This document shows positions 1-8,824 of a stretch of DNA of 51,762 bases, piece after piece. Every line of letters starts with the position of its first letter. Position 1 is the first letter of the stretch. The DNA comes from Microbulbifer mangrovi (GTDB taxonomy: Bacteria; Pseudomonadota; Gammaproteobacteria; Pseudomonadales; Cellvibrionaceae), in NCBI RefSeq assembly GCF_002009015.1, contig NZ_LZDE01000334.1, positions 1 to 51,762 of the forward strand. The letters are read 5' to 3'. Position numbers and translations under genes: made by a program. The notes under the pieces were generated by a model. That model was not told where the DNA came from and did no database searches. It saw only the letters and a program-made list of their open reading frames with translations.

Positions 1-17
1 ATAACAGTTTTATTCAT

Positions 18-248
18 AAGCCAAAGGCTTCTTTCCACCAAGCTTGTGTTCACTGGCGGACAAATCAACGAAAAACGGAAAAGTTTAGTAAAATCATGAA
101 GTTAAAACTCTTTACTAAACGTAAAAGCCTGAATAAAGAAGCCTATGGCTTTTGTTTTTCTTTTTCGTTTGGCTCACTTATCTGTAATGGAGCCCTTTAA
201 AATCAGTAACTTAGACTATCGCATTCCCTGCACACAAGCCACAGGCTT
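18..248. repeat. Three dispersed AAGCC-NNN-GGCTT hairpins
   Basis: The same 13-base hairpin, AAGCC-NNN-GGCTT, occurs at 18-30 (loop AAA), 139-151 (loop TAT) and 236-248 (loop ACA). The five-base arms are identical and only the loop differs. The copies are 121 and 97 bases apart and all lie within 320 bases upstream of intI. Copies one and three are followed by C, copy two by TT. They could be recombination-site accessory elements, protein-binding sites or remnants of a repeat family; the sequence alone does not decide. Confidence 0.6.
83..120. repeat. 10-bp perfect inverted repeat
   Basis: GTTTAGTAAA at 83-92 is exactly repeated in inverted orientation, TTTACTAAAC, at 111-120, with an 18-base AT-rich centre. 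It lies between the first two small hairpins of the integron leader. Its ends do not match the attC core pattern because the GTT/AAC order is reversed. It could be an operator or a weak terminator stem; no T-tract follows directly. Confidence 0.5.
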
Positions 249-260
249 CTGAATCCGACA

Positions 261-301
261 TTGACGGATAGCTATCGGACGAATACTGTATATAAAACCA
301 G
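261..301 (+). promoter_or_regulatory. intI promoter with overlapping LexA (SOS) box
   Basis: A -35 element TTGACG at 261-266 is followed after 17 bases by a -10-like TACTGT at 284-289. Overlapping and following it, 286-301 reads CTGTATATAAAACCAG, which fits the LexA half-site pattern CTG-N10-CAG with the AT-rich centre typical of strong boxes. LexA bound here would block RNA polymerase at intI. SOS control of integron integrases is established in other integrons; its presence here is inferred from the site. Confidence 0.75.
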
Positions 302-317
302 TTAACTTGAGTTCGCT

Positions 318-1355
318 ATGGATAACATCAGGCAAAGGGTTCCTGCACGCCCCGTTCGCTTTCTAGATGCCCTCAGATTACATATGAGAAATGAGGGCCT
401 GGCGTATACAACAGAGCGAACATACATCCAGTGGATTAAGCGATTCATTGTCTTTCATAAAAAGCGGCATCCCGATGAGATGGGCGTGCCAGAGGTCGAG
501 CATTACCTAACTCACCTGTCAGAGGAGCGTGACTGCTCTGTGGGAACACAACGGATTGTGCTCAATGCTTTGGTTTATCTATATTCCCGTTTTTTGGACA
601 AGCCGCTAGAAGGACTTTCATTCTCCCAGGCGAAACGGCCGCGACGATTGCCAGTGGTTTACAGTCGAGCTGAAATCGGGGCCATTCTTTCGCATCTGTC
701 TGGACCCTCGCGTTTGCGTGTAGAGTTGCTCTATGGTGCAGGACTTCGCTCCGCAGAGTTGCTGTCACTTCGTGTGAAGGATATTGATTTCGGCAGTAAT
801 AATATTTATGTGCGTTCAGGCAAGGGCAACAAAGATCGAACCACGATCTTGCCACAGGGACTTATCCCCGACCTACGCCGGCAAATCGAACGCGTGCGAA
901 TTCTTCATGAGCAAGATATTGTAGATGGAATGGGGGAGGTCTTTCTGCCTGATGCACTTGCACGAAAGTCTCCAAATACAGCGAAGGAACTGGGCTGGCA
1001 GTACATATTTCCGGCTTCACGCGTCGGTCCCTGCCCTCGCACAGGTGTGGTTCGACGTCACCACCTGCACCCTACCGCGCTGACCAAGCAGATCCGGCAA
1101 GCGGTAAAAGCCGCGGGTATCCATAAGCCGGCACGCGCACATGCTTTTCGTCATAGCTTTGCGACGCACCTCTTGGAATCGGGCTACGATTTACGCACTA
1201 TCCAAGAGCTGTTAGGGCATTCGGATATTAGCATCACAGAAATCTATACCCATGTGGTGAACAGGGGAAGCAAGGGGGTATTGAGCCCCATGGACAGCCT
1301 TAATCCAGGTAACGATGTGAGAGAGCCTTCGCCCCTGTACCTGATAGCCAGCTAA
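318..1355 (+). CDS. intI: Integron integrase (IntI-type tyrosine recombinase)
   Basis: This 345-residue tyrosine recombinase catalyses attI x attC and attC x attC recombination, capturing and shuffling gene cassettes. The N-terminal SAM-like DNA-binding domain covers about residues 12-100. Catalytic residues are visible as R144 (GAGLRSAELL), K170, H275-R278 in the HAFRHSF box, H301 (LLGHSD) and nucleophile Y310 (IYTHV). The insertion at about 212-250, with ALARKSPN and GVVRRHHLH, is the extra domain that separates IntI from XerC/XerD and phage integrases. The ATG at 318 has only a weak ribosome site. Transcription runs toward groEL and is stopped by a shared bidirectional terminator. Codons are more AT-rich than those of its neighbours. 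No frameshift or lost catalytic residue is seen, so the enzyme should be active. Confidence 0.93.
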   Translation: MDNIRQRVPARPVRFLDALRLHMRNEGLAYTTERTYIQWIKRFIVFHKKRHPDEMGVPEVEHYLTHLSEERDCSVGTQRIVLNALVYLYSRFLDKPLEGLSFSQAKRPRRLPVVYSRAEIGAILSHLSGPSRLRVELLYGAGLRSAELLSLRVKDIDFGSNNIYVRSGKGNKDRTTILPQGLIPDLRRQIERVRILHEQDIVDGMGEVFLPDALARKSPNTAKELGWQYIFPASRVGPCPRTGVVRRHHLHPTALTKQIRQAVKAAGIHKPARAHAFRHSFATHLLESGYDLRTIQELLGHSDISITEIYTHVVNRGSKGVLSPMDSLNPGNDVREPSPLYLIAS

Positions 1356-1403
1356 CCATCCACTTTCAACATCACCGATTGTTACCGGAGAATCTGCAGC
1401 CAT

Positions 1404-1433
1404 AAAAAAACCCCGCCGAAGCGGGGTTTTTTT
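1404..1433. terminator. Bidirectional rho-independent terminator, intI / groEL
   Basis: A perfect stem CCCCGC-CGAA-GCGGGG is flanked by seven A residues on the left and seven T residues on the right, so it works on both strands. It lies between the convergent intI and groEL genes. Confidence 0.9.
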
Positions 1434-1455
1434 GAGGTTTGGCTGGTAGGCCGGC

Positions 1456-3108
<1,653 letters not shown>

Positions 3109-3154
3109 TCAATTCTGCTCGTGGTTGCGTCTTGTCGGGAAAAGTACTGGGGCC

Positions 3155-3448
3155 TCAGCCTTCCAGTACGCCGTAGATGTCGCCTTCGCTCATGATGATC
3201 AGCTCTTCGCCGTCCACCTTGAGGGTGTTGCTGTCGGCATAACGGCCGAACACCACGGTGTCACCAACTTTTACGGACAGTGCGCGCACATCACCGTTAT
3301 CCAGCAATTTGCCTTCGCCAACGGCAACCACTTCGCCCTGATTCGGCTTTTCTTTCGCTGCACCCGGCAGCACGATGCCACCAGCAGTTTTCTCTTCTTC
3401 TTCCTTACGGCGTACTACAACGCGATCGTGTAAAGGACGAATTTTCAT
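3155..3448 (-). CDS. groES: Co-chaperonin GroES (Hsp10)
   Basis: This 97-residue subunit makes the heptameric lid of the GroEL chamber. It starts [14 protein letters not shown] and contains the mobile-loop segment [14 protein letters not shown]. An in-frame ATG lies 15 bases upstream, but the ribosome site GGAGAG overlaps that codon and sits 7 bases before the ATG at 3448, so the shorter form is chosen. It is first in a two-gene operon with groEL, behind a probable heat-shock promoter at 3567-3598. Confidence 0.98.
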   Translation of the reverse strand: MKIRPLHDRVVVRRKEEEEKTAGGIVLPGAAKEKPNQGEVVAVGEGKLLDNGDVRALSVKVGDTVVFGRYADSNTLKVDGEELIIMSEGDIYGVLEG

Positions 3449-3566
3449 GGATTGGCTCTCCAATGAGTCGTTTAGGTTGCAATTACAAGTGGCTCGGGCC
3501 CGCTCTGCGGGTCCTCCGCCTGCCCTGCCCGGGGTAACCGGGTCAGGAAAAACTTGGGGTGCAGCC

Positions 3567-3598
3567 TATCTGGGGGGGATACCGGGGAATTTCAACAG
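3567..3598 (-). promoter_or_regulatory. Probable sigma-32 heat-shock promoter of groESL
   Basis: Read on the minus strand, CTGTTGAA (3598-3591) is followed after about 14 bases by CCCCCAGATA (3576-3567). This resembles the RpoH pattern CTTGAA-N14-CCCCATNT, with the characteristic C run in the -10 element. It lies about 120 bases upstream of the groES start. No CIRCE (HrcA) operator is seen between it and groES. Confidence 0.6.
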
Positions 3599-3674
3599 CG
3601 GCGGGAGAAAAAACTGTAGGAAATTTGGAGATTTGAAGAACTGGGCGGGGTTACCCGGCAAAGCCGATTAATAT

Positions 3675-4175
3675 TTAGCCACCTTTGCCCGGTTTATTCT
3701 TGTCCTCACGCTCGTAATCACCTTCGATCACGTCGGGGGAATGCCCGTGTTGGGAGTGTCCCTGATTAGACGGTCCCTGGTCGGGTCTGTGGTAAGGCCC
3801 CGCTGAGTAGCCAGTTCCCCGCACCACCACAATGTGACCCAAGAGTTTTCCGATAATGAGCTGGCGCACGCCAGGGATCAGGCAGGCAAAGCCAACGGCA
3901 TCGGTAATAAAGCCCGGGGTCAATAGCAGCGCACCGCCAACCGCCAGGAAAATACCCTCTGCCATCTCCCTTGCCGGCATCTCTCCGGCCTGCATCTTTT
4001 GCTGGGCGCGCATCACGGTGGAGATGCCCTGCCTTCTCAGCAGCGCCAGTCCGATCATTGCCGTCAGCAGTACCAGCGCGATGGTGGGCAAAGCACCTAT
4101 CCACCCGCCCACACTGATAAGGACCCACATTTCGAGGATCGGCATGACGATAAAAAGTAGCAATAGAGGGCGCAT
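3675..4175 (-). CDS. fxsA: FxsA-family membrane protein
   Basis: This 166-residue inner-membrane protein of the FxsA family has hydrophobic segments at about 1-20, 25-45 and 70-100 and a hydrophilic, His/Asp-rich tail. In E. coli FxsA overproduction relieves F-plasmid exclusion of phage T7; its normal role is unknown. I place the start at MRPLLLLFIV because AGGAG lies 8 bases before this ATG; an upstream in-frame ATG lacks a good site. Neighbouring groESL is common for fxsA in gammaproteobacteria, which supports the call. The C-terminal segment with SNQGHSQHGHSPD is variable and probably cytoplasmic. Confidence 0.9.
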   Translation of the reverse strand: MRPLLLLFIVMPILEMWVLISVGGWIGALPTIALVLLTAMIGLALLRRQGISTVMRAQQKMQAGEMPAREMAEGIFLAVGGALLLTPGFITDAVGFACLIPGVRQLIIGKLLGHIVVVRGTGYSAGPYHRPDQGPSNQGHSQHGHSPDVIEGDYEREDKNKPGKGG

Positions 4176-4286
4176 AGGGGCGACTCCTGTGGCCCAGAAA
4201 GTTCCGGGCATGAAACAAGATCAGCGGGCCCGACAACGCGCCCTGTTGGCCGGTTTTCAGACAACAGTCGTCATTGTCCGGCAGGC

Positions 4287-5048
4287 TTACATGCGGGCGC
4301 CACCGTCGATTTCCAGTACCCGCCCGGTGAGATAGTCGTTTTCAATGATAAAGGAGACCGTACTGGCAATTTCGTCCGGTTCGCCGATCCGGCGCAGTGG
4401 AACCTGCTTCACCAAACCTTCAAGAATCTCTGGTCGCATCTGCGCCACCATCTCGGTACCGATAAATCCTGGTGCGATAGCGGCAACACGCACGCCGTAA
4501 CGTGCCAGTTCACGCGCCCAGGTGACGGTCATGGTGGCCACACCGGCTTTTGAGGCGGAGTAGTTGGTCTGCCCCATGTTTCCAGCGCGAGATACGCTGG
4601 AGATATTGACGATCACGCCACCTTCTCCGCGTTCCGCCATGATTCCCGCCGCCGCACGGGTACACAGAAATACACCGGTCAGGTTGACGTCGATGACGGA
4701 CTGCCACTGAGCCAGGGACATACGCTCTGCCACTTTGCCGTCTTTGACCTTCAACAGCATGCCATCGCGCATGATACCCGCGTTGTTCACCAGTACATCC
4801 AGGCCACCAAAATCCTTGGCGATCTCGGCAAATCCCTGATCTACCGCATCTTCGGTGGCGACGTCGATTACATAGCTACGCGCCTCAGCGCCTTGTGCAC
4901 TGCACGCTGCAACGCTCTCGTCGAGCCGCTCCTGATTGACATCGATCAGTGCCAGACGTGCGCCGCGCCCGGCGAGATACTCGGCCATCGCGCGACCCAG
5001 CCCCTGGCCGGCGCCGGTAATGGCAATAATGCTGTTAGTAACCTGCAT
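4287..5048 (-). CDS. SDR-family oxidoreductase (FabG-like)
   Basis: A 253-residue short-chain dehydrogenase/reductase with a Rossmann fold. It has the cofactor motif TGAGQGLG at 11-18, NNAG at 88-91, the catalytic Ser near 151, and YSASK at 163-167 supplying Tyr and Lys. D36 after the second strand suggests a preference for NAD(H) (inference). FabG-type enzymes reduce 3-oxoacyl groups, but many homologues of this type act on other substrates, so the substrate is open. An insertion with [14 protein letters not shown] after NNAG is typical of one FabG-like subgroup. GAGG five bases before the ATG supports the start. It is not next to other fatty-acid genes, so it is probably not the main FabG. 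Confidence 0.85.
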   Translation of the reverse strand: MQVTNSIIAITGAGQGLGRAMAEYLAGRGARLALIDVNQERLDESVAACSAQGAEARSYVIDVATEDAVDQGFAEIAKDFGGLDVLVNNAGIMRDGMLLKVKDGKVAERMSLAQWQSVIDVNLTGVFLCTRAAAGIMAERGEGGVIVNISSVSRAGNMGQTNYSASKAGVATMTVTWARELARYGVRVAAIAPGFIGTEMVAQMRPEILEGLVKQVPLRRIGEPDEIASTVSFIIENDYLTGRVLEIDGGARM

Positions 5049-5098
5049 GGGAACCTCAAACTATTTATTCTACGAATGTCTTCGATCGACGCTTTCCC

Positions 5099-6175
5099 TC
5101 ACCAGGAATAGCCTACGCCGACGGTCATTTTGGTATCTTCTTTCTCGCTATCCAGAGACGGCGTATTGTCGTACTGCCAGGCATATTTCACTTCCATCAG
5201 GATGCCTTTTACCAAGGGCGTACGCACACCGATTTCTGCGTTGCTCTGGTAATCCTCGCTGCGGTCCAGAGACTGCAGTAATTCCTGGTTGTAATACACT
5301 TCCGGGCCCATATCGAACTTGTAACGGAAGTCCCATGCAGCTCGTCCCGCTCCATAGCGCTTGCTGGGATCCGGGTTCAGGCTGGGATCGATATATTCTT
5401 CTTTCAGGCTACTCACACCGCCCTGGATCGACAGTGCGGATTTGTCCGTGTCAAAAAACAGATAACCGAGACCGAGACCGACCGTGGTGCTCAGGTCCAG
5501 GTTACGCGCCTCTTCATGCAGAAACGCACTGTTGCCCGCGGCGAACCACTTTTCGGCAAAGATCCAGCGGAGGTCGTAATTGAATCGATACTTTTCCAGA
5601 TCGTCGACTTCTGTACTGTTCTGGTTCTGATACTGGGTGCCGACCAGATGGTGAAAGTCGCCGTTGCGGATATCAAAGTTAGCGTTGATATCCCAGTCTT
5701 CACGCTGACGGTTGCCCTCTTCGAATACACCGGAAGCTGCCACGTTTCCGCGGAAGATAATCGGGTTACCGACAAAGTTGATGTACGGCTCGGCGCGATC
5801 AATCGCCGGGAAGTCCATTACCCAGCCAGAGCCCTCATCACAGTAAAGCTCCCACTGTTCACGGCGGTGCCCTGCGAGCACACAAGGCTCGTCGCGACCG
5901 GCAATCTTCAGGTCTTTATCGGTCTCCAGAGAAAGGATTTTCTCCTTGGCTACGGTAATATCACCGAAGGTTTCAGACTTCCAAACCACATGGTCGCGCT
6001 CCACAACCACCAGTTCGCCGTAGATGCGATCGCCATTGGCGAGGCTGAGCACACCGGCACTGGCGTGAGATGCAAACCCCACGAGCGCCGCCGAAACCAG
6101 GCCGGAGAGCAGCCTGGGCAGAGCGCTTAAACGGGGTAGAATCTGGAAAGAAGTTCTGGGTACAGCAGAAAGCAC
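5099..6175 (-). CDS. DUF481-family outer-membrane protein
   Basis: This 358-residue protein has a signal peptide ending near ASHASA-G (residues 36-41) and a C-terminal DUF481 beta-barrel region with alternating polar and aromatic residues, closing in the aromatic end VGVGYSW typical of outer-membrane proteins. The segment after the signal (VLSLANGDRIYGELV) is an SH3-like stretch often found before DUF481. The family resembles E. coli YdiY, induced by acid; its biochemical role is unknown. The start is a GTG with AAGG seven bases upstream. It is divergent from the alkyltransferase-like gene with about 40 bases between starts, so their promoters overlap. Confidence 0.85.
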   Translation of the reverse strand: MLSAVPRTSFQILPRLSALPRLLSGLVSAALVGFASHASAGVLSLANGDRIYGELVVVERDHVVWKSETFGDITVAKEKILSLETDKDLKIAGRDEPCVLAGHRREQWELYCDEGSGWVMDFPAIDRAEPYINFVGNPIIFRGNVAASGVFEEGNRQREDWDINANFDIRNGDFHHLVGTQYQNQNSTEVDDLEKYRFNYDLRWIFAEKWFAAGNSAFLHEEARNLDLSTTVGLGLGYLFFDTDKSALSIQGGVSSLKEEYIDPSLNPDPSKRYGAGRAAWDFRYKFDMGPEVYYNQELLQSLDRSEDYQSNAEIGVRTPLVKGILMEVKYAWQYDNTPSLDSEKEDTKMTVGVGYSW

Positions 6176-6214
6176 GAAACAACCTTTTCGATAGCTTGGA
6201 GTTATGACTGAGAA

Positions 6215-6598
6215 TTGACTAAGAAATCAATCAACACGATTAGTTCCGATCCAGGATCGAACAAATCAGGTAATAAAGATATAGGAAGTCATGATGCCAC
6301 AAGTCGGATCTGCCTTGTACTCGCACAGGTGCCTTCAGGACGGGTAGTCACCTACGGCACCCTGGCGGAACTGGCCGGGTTTCCGCGCGCGGCGCGACTG
6401 GTGGGACAAACTCTGCGCAAGCTGCCGAGGGATACGCAGCTTCCCTGGCACCGGGTGATCAATGCGCAGGGGCGGATCTCCCTGCCCGGCCCCTCGGCAC
6501 AGCGTCAGCTGGAGCGGTTACGCAATGAGGGAATTACGCCGGTAAAAGGGAAGATTGACCTCAAGCACTACGCCTGGCCAAAACCAGGCGAGCTATAG
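6215..6598 (+). CDS. Alkyltransferase-like (ATL) DNA-damage protein, MGMT fold
   Basis: This 127-residue protein carries the DNA-binding/active-site domain of O6-alkylguanine-DNA alkyltransferase, with VPSGRVVTYGTLAELAG and the helix around RAARLVGQTLR. The active-site motif reads PWHRV where true MGMT has PCHRV, so the acceptor cysteine is replaced by Trp. That is the signature of ATL proteins such as E. coli YbaZ (Atl), which bind O6-alkylguanine without repairing it and hand the lesion to nucleotide excision repair. No in-frame ATG exists; TTG at 6215 is the likely start, leaving a polar extension of about 28 residues that could be partly untranslated. It is convergent with ampG. Confidence 0.88.
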   Translation: MTKKSINTISSDPGSNKSGNKDIGSHDATSRICLVLAQVPSGRVVTYGTLAELAGFPRAARLVGQTLRKLPRDTQLPWHRVINAQGRISLPGPSAQRQLERLRNEGITPVKGKIDLKHYAWPKPGEL

Positions 6599-6679
6599 CC
6601 AACTGCGGAATCCGATTAAGAGAGCCGACGAGGAAAGGCGCGACATTCCCCAATCTGCCAACTCAAGTAACTGCCCCGG

Positions 6680-8041
6680 TCACCCGGGCGCAGCCTCCTT
6701 GGTCTCCGCGGCCTCCTGGTCCCGATTCCGGTACCAGATATAGATGGCCAGCAATACCGCCGGGATGCCGAGAATCGCCACCAGGATAAAGAAGGATTCA
6801 TAGCCTTCCGCATCCACCACAATACCGGAAAACCCGCTGATGAATTTCCCCGGCAGGGTCATCAGGGAGCTAAACAATGCGTACTGGGTGGCGGTGTAGG
6901 ATTGATTCACCAGACTGGAAAGAAAAGCGATAAACACCGAGTTGGATATTCCGGCGCTGATATTGTCCGCGCTGATAACAATCGCCAGCCAGGTTTTGTC
7001 CGGTCCCAGGGTTGCCAGGTGGGCGAACAGCAGGTTAGTCGCCGCGACCATTACCGCACCCAGTATCAATGGGCGCAGAATACCAAAACGCACCACCATT
7101 GCCCCGCCGAGGAAAGCCCCAATCATGGTACACACGAACCCGAACAGCTTGCCGATCTGCGCGATATCATCCTTACTGAACCCGAGATCCAGATAGAACG
7201 GATTCGCCATGACGCCCATGGCGATATCACTGACCCGGTAAATACCGATAAACAACAGCAGTACCAGGGCAAACTTGCCATTCCGCTCAAAGAAATCGAT
7301 AAATGGACAGGCGACCGCGCGCACAAACCACTCGCTAATTTTGCCGTGCTTGCCGCTGCCGAGAACCCGATCGACCCACGCGTGCTGGAATTCCTCCCCC
7401 TGCGCCCGTACCTTTTGATGGTCGGGCTCTGACACCATGAGCGTGGTGAGAATACCCACCCCCATCAACGCCGCCATGGAAATATAAGCAATACTCCAAC
7501 TGGCATATTCAGCGATAAACAGGGCGCCGGCACCCGCAATGAGCAATGCTACCCGGTATCCGAATACATACATCGCCGCCATCGCGCCCTGGTATTCCTT
7601 GTCCACGGCTTCAATCCGATAAGCGTCGATAACCACGTCCTGAGATGCAGAACAGAAAGCCACCAGTATGCCAAAGCCAAATACCGCGGGCAGCGCCAGC
7701 TGGGGATTGATCTGGCTCATGGAGAACAGGCCGAACGCGACGCCAATCTGCGACACAAGGATCCAGCTACGCCTTTTCCCCATCAGGTTGGTCAGGACGG
7801 GGATACGCAGGGAGTCGATAATCGGCGCCCAGATAAACTTGATGGAAAACGTGATACCAATCCAGGCGGTAAACCCGATAGTAGTGCGACTGATACCGTA
7901 ATCCCGCAGCCAGGCGGTCAGGGTGGAGAAGACCAGCAGCAGCGGTAGCCCCGCAGATATCCCAAAGAAAAACATCGCAACCACTTTGGGCCGCGAGTAA
8001 ACCTTGAGCGCTTCTCCCCAAGTCATTTTTTGCTTTTGCAT
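6680..8041 (-). CDS. ampG: AmpG-type muropeptide permease (MFS)
   Basis: A 453-residue major facilitator with about 12-14 membrane segments. AmpG imports GlcNAc-anhydroMurNAc peptides released from the cell wall, the uptake step of peptidoglycan recycling. Family features include the N-terminal SAGLPLLLVFSTLTAWL helix, the loop MGKRRSW and the ASQDVVIDAYRIE segment, all typical of AmpG. It is last in a same-strand run with ampD and ampE, which supports the assignment over a generic transporter. It may also control beta-lactamase induction through recycled muropeptides if an ampR/ampC pair exists elsewhere. Confidence 0.9.
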   Translation of the reverse strand: MQKQKMTWGEALKVYSRPKVVAMFFFGISAGLPLLLVFSTLTAWLRDYGISRTTIGFTAWIGITFSIKFIWAPIIDSLRIPVLTNLMGKRRSWILVSQIGVAFGLFSMSQINPQLALPAVFGFGILVAFCSASQDVVIDAYRIEAVDKEYQGAMAAMYVFGYRVALLIAGAGALFIAEYASWSIAYISMAALMGVGILTTLMVSEPDHQKVRAQGEEFQHAWVDRVLGSGKHGKISEWFVRAVACPFIDFFERNGKFALVLLLFIGIYRVSDIAMGVMANPFYLDLGFSKDDIAQIGKLFGFVCTMIGAFLGGAMVVRFGILRPLILGAVMVAATNLLFAHLATLGPDKTWLAIVISADNISAGISNSVFIAFLSSLVNQSYTATQYALFSSLMTLPGKFISGFSGIVVDAEGYESFFILVAILGIPAVLLAIYIWYRNRDQEAAETKEAAPG

Positions 8042-8100
8042 GGGCAGGCTGTGCTTCCTTATTTTGCTTGCCTTAACGCCGCTCCCTGATGCACCAGGCG

Positions 8101-8757
8101 TCAGCGGCCAAATTTCACTTCCAGCTGGGCTTCCGCCAGCTTGTTGGCGTTAATGTGATAGGCCACCATCGCTGCCGGTGCATCCGAATCAAGCGGCAGC
8201 TGATCCACTTTGAGGGCGTACAGGCGGAACTGGTATCTATGGTCGCCATGCCCCTCCGGCGGGCAGGCACCACCATAACCTGGACTGCCAAAATCGGTGC
8301 GACTTTGTATCGCTTCGGGTATCAAGCCTGCCTTGGGATCACCGGCACCTTCCGGTATTGCATGCACGGATGCAGGGATATTGAAAACCACCCAGTGCCA
8401 CCAGCCGCTGCCGGTCGGTGCGTCCGGATCGTACATGACCAGAGCATAACTGCGGGTACCCTCTGGAGCCCCCTGCCAGTGCAATTCCGGGGAAATATTC
8501 TCGCCACTGCAGCCAAAATCGTAGTACAACTGTGCTGGCGGCATGCGCTCTCCATCAGCGAGTGTGGAGGACGCCAGCTGCAGGGAATCCGCGCGCGCCA
8601 CCTGGCCAGTGGACAGAGCAAGCGCCGCGACACACAGACGGATCAAAAGCGGTACGGAAATCCCCGTCACCCGAGTTGCCAACAGTGTAGCAGTCCGTTC
8701 CAGCCCGCCGCTGACCCGGGCCAACAGCGCTTCTCTACGAGCGTTGATCCACTCCAT
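8101..8757 (-). CDS. Secreted YbhB/YbcL-type PEBP protein
   Basis: This 218-residue member of the phosphatidylethanolamine-binding (Raf-kinase-inhibitor-like) family shows the anion-pocket motifs DPDAPTGSGWWHWVVFNI and SPGYGGACPP. Bacterial members have no settled function. An N-terminal hydrophobic stretch ending near GQVARA suggests export to the periplasm, with an unusually long N-region. The start at 8757 is chosen because AGGAGG lies seven bases upstream; an earlier in-frame ATG has no site. It sits between the PLP enzyme and ampG with about 60-base gaps, so probable co-transcription places it in the wall-recycling block without proving a role there. Confidence 0.88.
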   Translation of the reverse strand: MEWINARREALLARVSGGLERTATLLATRVTGISVPLLIRLCVAALALSTGQVARADSLQLASSTLADGERMPPAQLYYDFGCSGENISPELHWQGAPEGTRSYALVMYDPDAPTGSGWWHWVVFNIPASVHAIPEGAGDPKAGLIPEAIQSRTDFGSPGYGGACPPEGHGDHRYQFRLYALKVDQLPLDSDAPAAMVAYHINANKLAEAQLEVKFGR

Positions 8758-8824
8758 CCTCAATCCTCCTGTATTCCTCCCCGCGGGCACCGAATTCCAC
8801 CGGCACCCCTCCTCCGGGTCCGGA

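Larger units (their letters stand above)
1..317. other. AT-rich leader upstream of the integron integrase
   Basis: No coding sequence is visible. The stretch is clearly more AT-rich than the rest of the window and holds three copies of a small hairpin, a 10-bp inverted repeat and the intI promoter, each listed separately. In integrons the attI site and cassettes lie upstream of, and point away from, intI, so this is where attI would be expected. I searched both strands for the 7-base core (GTTRRRY or its complement) and found none, so attI is either diverged or left of position 1. Confidence 0.6.

Noticed and set aside
1-317. attI or attC core site in the integron leader
   Set aside because: No GTTRRRY or RYYYAAC on either strand; the 10-bp inverted repeat has the wrong GTT/AAC order for attC.
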